A DNA stretch of 40,780 bases, taken from the NCBI GenBank assembly GCA_039024315.1, contig JBCCQN010000058.1, positions 1 through 40,780 on the forward strand, read 5' to 3'. Numbering within the stretch: position 1 is the first letter of the stretch; each line of letters opens with the position of its first letter. This stretch comes from JBCAWW01 sp039024315 (GTDB lineage: Bacteria; Bacteroidota; Bacteroidia; J057). Positions 38,831 to 40,780 of this stretch are shown here, piece by piece. A model generated the notes under the pieces. The model was given only the letters and a program-made list of their open reading frames with translations. It was not told where the DNA came from and ran no database searches. The translations under genes and the position numbers were made by a program.

Positions 38831-40222
38831 ATGCGTCTGATAATTGATTTATATATCGCAAATTTAAAGTATCAGTTTAAGCTTAACTCGACCCGCTTTG
38901 CCTTAGAAAATCTGGGACGAATCATGGTTTGGGCCCTGATCTTTGTAATCTACTGGGCTGCTGCTAATGCGTTTCCTATTCTTGAGCAGGCAACAGGGAT
39001 AAGCGCAGCAAGGGCTTTGTGGTGGCTTTGTGGTATGGAGATCTTGCAGAGAATGTTTTTGCAAAATATTTTCTTTCCCACTCGCATATTTAATATCAGT
39101 CTTTCCAAAGGGAGCCTTGCGCTCTATTATATCTTGGCAAGCATTTGTAGTCCCTTCAGTTTGCTCATCCCCATTTTTGCGGCCAGCACTTACGGGCAGG
39201 TGGCCGAACCCACGTTTATGATCATTTGGATGGTGATTGCGGTTTTGTTCAACAGCCTAGTGTTCTTATTTGGGAGCCTGAATTTTCGCGGTACTAAAAA
39301 GATACTTTTCTTCTTAAGCGTGCTTTTAGTGATGGCCTTATTTGCCTATGGGACCCAGAATGTTATGCTAAATCAGCGCATTGAAACTGCCTCTCTACTT
39401 ACCGCTGGTGTGATTTTGATTTTGCTGTATGTTGCTTTATTTCAGCGACTTAAAAAGATTATTACTTATCGGACTATTGATAGAAGGTCCGCCACCTCAA
39501 GGCGATTTTCGGGTGAAGGCTGGCTTTGGCAAGAGTGGAAATTATTTATCCGCAACAAACGCTTTAACACTTTAATTTACCTGCCGATCTTGGCCGCGAT
39601 CTGCTTGCCGGTCATGTATCTATTTACGGATTACCAAGCTGCAGAAGGGTCGCTCATGCTGCTAAGTTTTGCTGTAGCCGGTGGTTTTATTCTCACCTAT
39701 TGGTTATCGTTCCCAGGATGGGATAGTACCTACTACAAGCTTTTGATGATCGCTCCCAAGGTCTTTGCGGAGCAAATTCAAAAAAAATATCTATTCAGCT
39801 TATTGATCTCTAGTATTCCTGTGAGTTTACAGATGATTCTTTTTGCCTTTATAGATTTCAATATTGTACTACAAATTGCTACTGCTTTTCTCCTCTCGGC
39901 TAGCCTCTTGTTTTACGTCCTTTTGCTCAATGCGGCTCATAATGATCAAAGAATAGAATTAGATGAAAGCGGCTTTTTCAATCAGAGAGGCTTGAAACTG
40001 CGATATTATGGGTTTGTCCTCCTGATTGTCTTCGGCCTGCAGTTTTGGGGGAGCTATAAGGTAAACTTCGCGGAGGTAAGCCTGCGGTATATCTGGTGGG
40101 GGACCATTTTGTTTTCCAGCATGAGCTTATTTTTTATAAAACCGATGATTCATTATGGGGCCAAGCGTATCATCAACCAAAAGTATCACCTGATACGATC
40201 TTATCATGATAAAAATCAATAA
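38831..40222 (+). CDS. ABC transporter permease-like membrane protein (DUF5687-like)
   Basis: A 463-residue protein with about 11-12 membrane helices. The cytoplasmic-facing middle has the charged EWKLFIRNKRFNTLIYLP. This resembles Bacteroidota ABC-2 type permeases of the DUF5687 kind, which pair with a single ATPase gene. The assignment rests on topology and on the next gene, an ABC ATPase whose start overlaps its end by 17 bases. The cargo is unknown. The gene lies 243 bases after the GG-leader peptide gene with a hairpin between them, so co-regulation is uncertain. Confidence 0.75.
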   Translation: MRLIIDLYIANLKYQFKLNSTRFALENLGRIMVWALIFVIYWAAANAFPILEQATGISAARALWWLCGMEILQRMFLQNIFFPTRIFNISLSKGSLALYYILASICSPFSLLIPIFAASTYGQVAEPTFMIIWMVIAVLFNSLVFLFGSLNFRGTKKILFFLSVLLVMALFAYGTQNVMLNQRIETASLLTAGVILILLYVALFQRLKKIITYRTIDRRSATSRRFSGEGWLWQEWKLFIRNKRFNTLIYLPILAAICLPVMYLFTDYQAAEGSLMLLSFAVAGGFILTYWLSFPGWDSTYYKLLMIAPKVFAEQIQKKYLFSLLISSIPVSLQMILFAFIDFNIVLQIATAFLLSASLLFYVLLLNAAHNDQRIELDESGFFNQRGLKLRYYGFVLLIVFGLQFWGSYKVNFAEVSLRYIWWGTILFSSMSLFFIKPMIHYGAKRIINQKYHLIRSYHDKNQ

Positions 40223-40780
40223 CATCCTCCGGAGGTATAACCAATTTGCGCTAGAGATTGCAGACTTGGAGCTGCACCCAGGCAGCTGCGTCGGTTTGGT
40301 AGGGGTAAACGGTGCTGGCAAAACTACCTTGTTGAAAGCGTTGCTTGACCTCATCCCCTTGGAAGAAGGATACATTTCTTCTTTTGGGCAGGTGGTAGCT
40401 CAGGCTGAGACTTGGAAAGAATATACCAGAGCCTATATCGGTGAAGATTTTTTGGTGGGTTACCTCAGTCCGAAAGAATACTTTCGCTTTTACGCTGAGC
40501 TATACAATCGAGATCCCAATGATGCCATATTGGCGGTAGAAAATCTCGCTCCCTTTATCAATGATTCCCTGCTACATGGACAAAAATATATTCGGGAGCT
40601 TTCCTTAGGCAATAAGCAGCGGGTAGGAGTGGCGAGTACTTTGATCCTAGATTCTAAGGTGATTGTCTTGGATGAACCGTTTGCCAACTTAGATCCGATT
40701 TCGCAAATCAATCTTAAAAGATTAATCGCTGAGTTGAGAGAGGATAAAATCATATTGGTGAGCAGCCATAACCTCTTTCA
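40206..40780 (+). CDS. ABC transporter ATP-binding protein (cut by the window end)
   Basis: A partial ATPase of at least 191 residues. The ATG at 40206 overlaps the permease gene by 17 bases. Visible motifs are Walker A GVNGAGKTT, the signature LSLGNKQR, Walker B VIVLDEPFANLDP, and the H-loop SSHN just before the window end. The signature is a variant of LSGGQ (LSLGN), common in ABC-2 exporters. Together with the overlapping permease it should form a two-gene exporter, probably as a dimer of each. The C-terminus lies outside the window. Confidence 0.93.
   Translation, partial: MIKINNILRRYNQFALEIADLELHPGSCVGLVGVNGAGKTTLLKALLDLIPLEEGYISSFGQVVAQAETWKEYTRAYIGEDFLVGYLSPKEYFRFYAELYNRDPNDAILAVENLAPFINDSLLHGQKYIRELSLGNKQRVGVASTLILDSKVIVLDEPFANLDPISQINLKRLIAELREDKIILVSSHNLF

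Overview
The window looks like a chromosomal segment of a Bacteroidota bacterium, most likely from the Saprospiria (Saprospira/Lewinella-like). This is an inference from protein families: type IX secretion (T9SS) type A and type B sorting domains, a choice-of-anchor L/PKD giant protein, tail-fibre (S74) surface proteins that start with GIGTxxP motifs, a Bacteroidota-style dihydroorotase, and start sites without clear Shine-Dalgarno sequences. Some start sites are preceded by TAnnTTTG-like -7 boxes. No rRNA, tRNA, CRISPR array, transposase or integrase was seen.

Layout. 1-9.9 kb is mostly housekeeping: a DUF3179 lipoprotein, an APH-like kinase, nuoE directly followed by carA, the fused aspartokinase/homoserine dehydrogenase thrA, a deoxynucleoside kinase, and pyrC overlapping an SDR reductase. 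10.2-21.4 kb is a minus-strand block. It holds a FecR-N-terminal-like small protein, a 1640-residue PKD/T9SS type B adhesin-like protein, a YciH/SUI1 factor, a class IV aminotransferase, a T9SS type A protein and two S74 tail-fibre proteins. 21.5-24 kb holds a CBM20-esterase lipoprotein and mnmA. 24.2-34.2 kb holds a secreted HELGH/PKD protein and, divergently, a very large alpha-2-macroglobulin-like protein followed by a DUF4139 protein. 34.2-40.8 kb is more accessory: a small secreted protein, a large helical protein, a membrane protein, a double-glycine-leader glycine-zipper peptide, and an ABC permease plus ATPase. The ATPase is cut by the window end.

How the genes work together. Pyrimidine supply recurs in the first part (carA, pyrC and a deoxynucleoside kinase), though the genes are not in one operon. 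The middle is dominated by exported or surface proteins: three with T9SS signals and two S74 proteins. The A2M-like and DUF4139 genes are 19 bp apart and are probably one transcript. The last three genes may form a peptide/export locus, but no C39 peptidase transporter is visible.

Most unusual signals. (1) More than 20 short palindromes of the form AGCGTTC-arm-loop-arm-GTAA are scattered through genes and gaps. Their arms vary but stay complementary. (2) A ~100 bp two-part repeat sits between convergent genes, in opposite orientations at two sites, with a diverged third copy. (3) Three pairs of a TTTTGAACAA motif, spaced 75-86 bp, lie upstream of genes between 34.5 and 37.5 kb. (4) The A2M-like protein contains an AT-rich segment encoding a carboxypeptidase-regulatory-like domain and a SusC/TonB-plug-like signature. 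(5) The bacteriocin-like GG-leader peptide.
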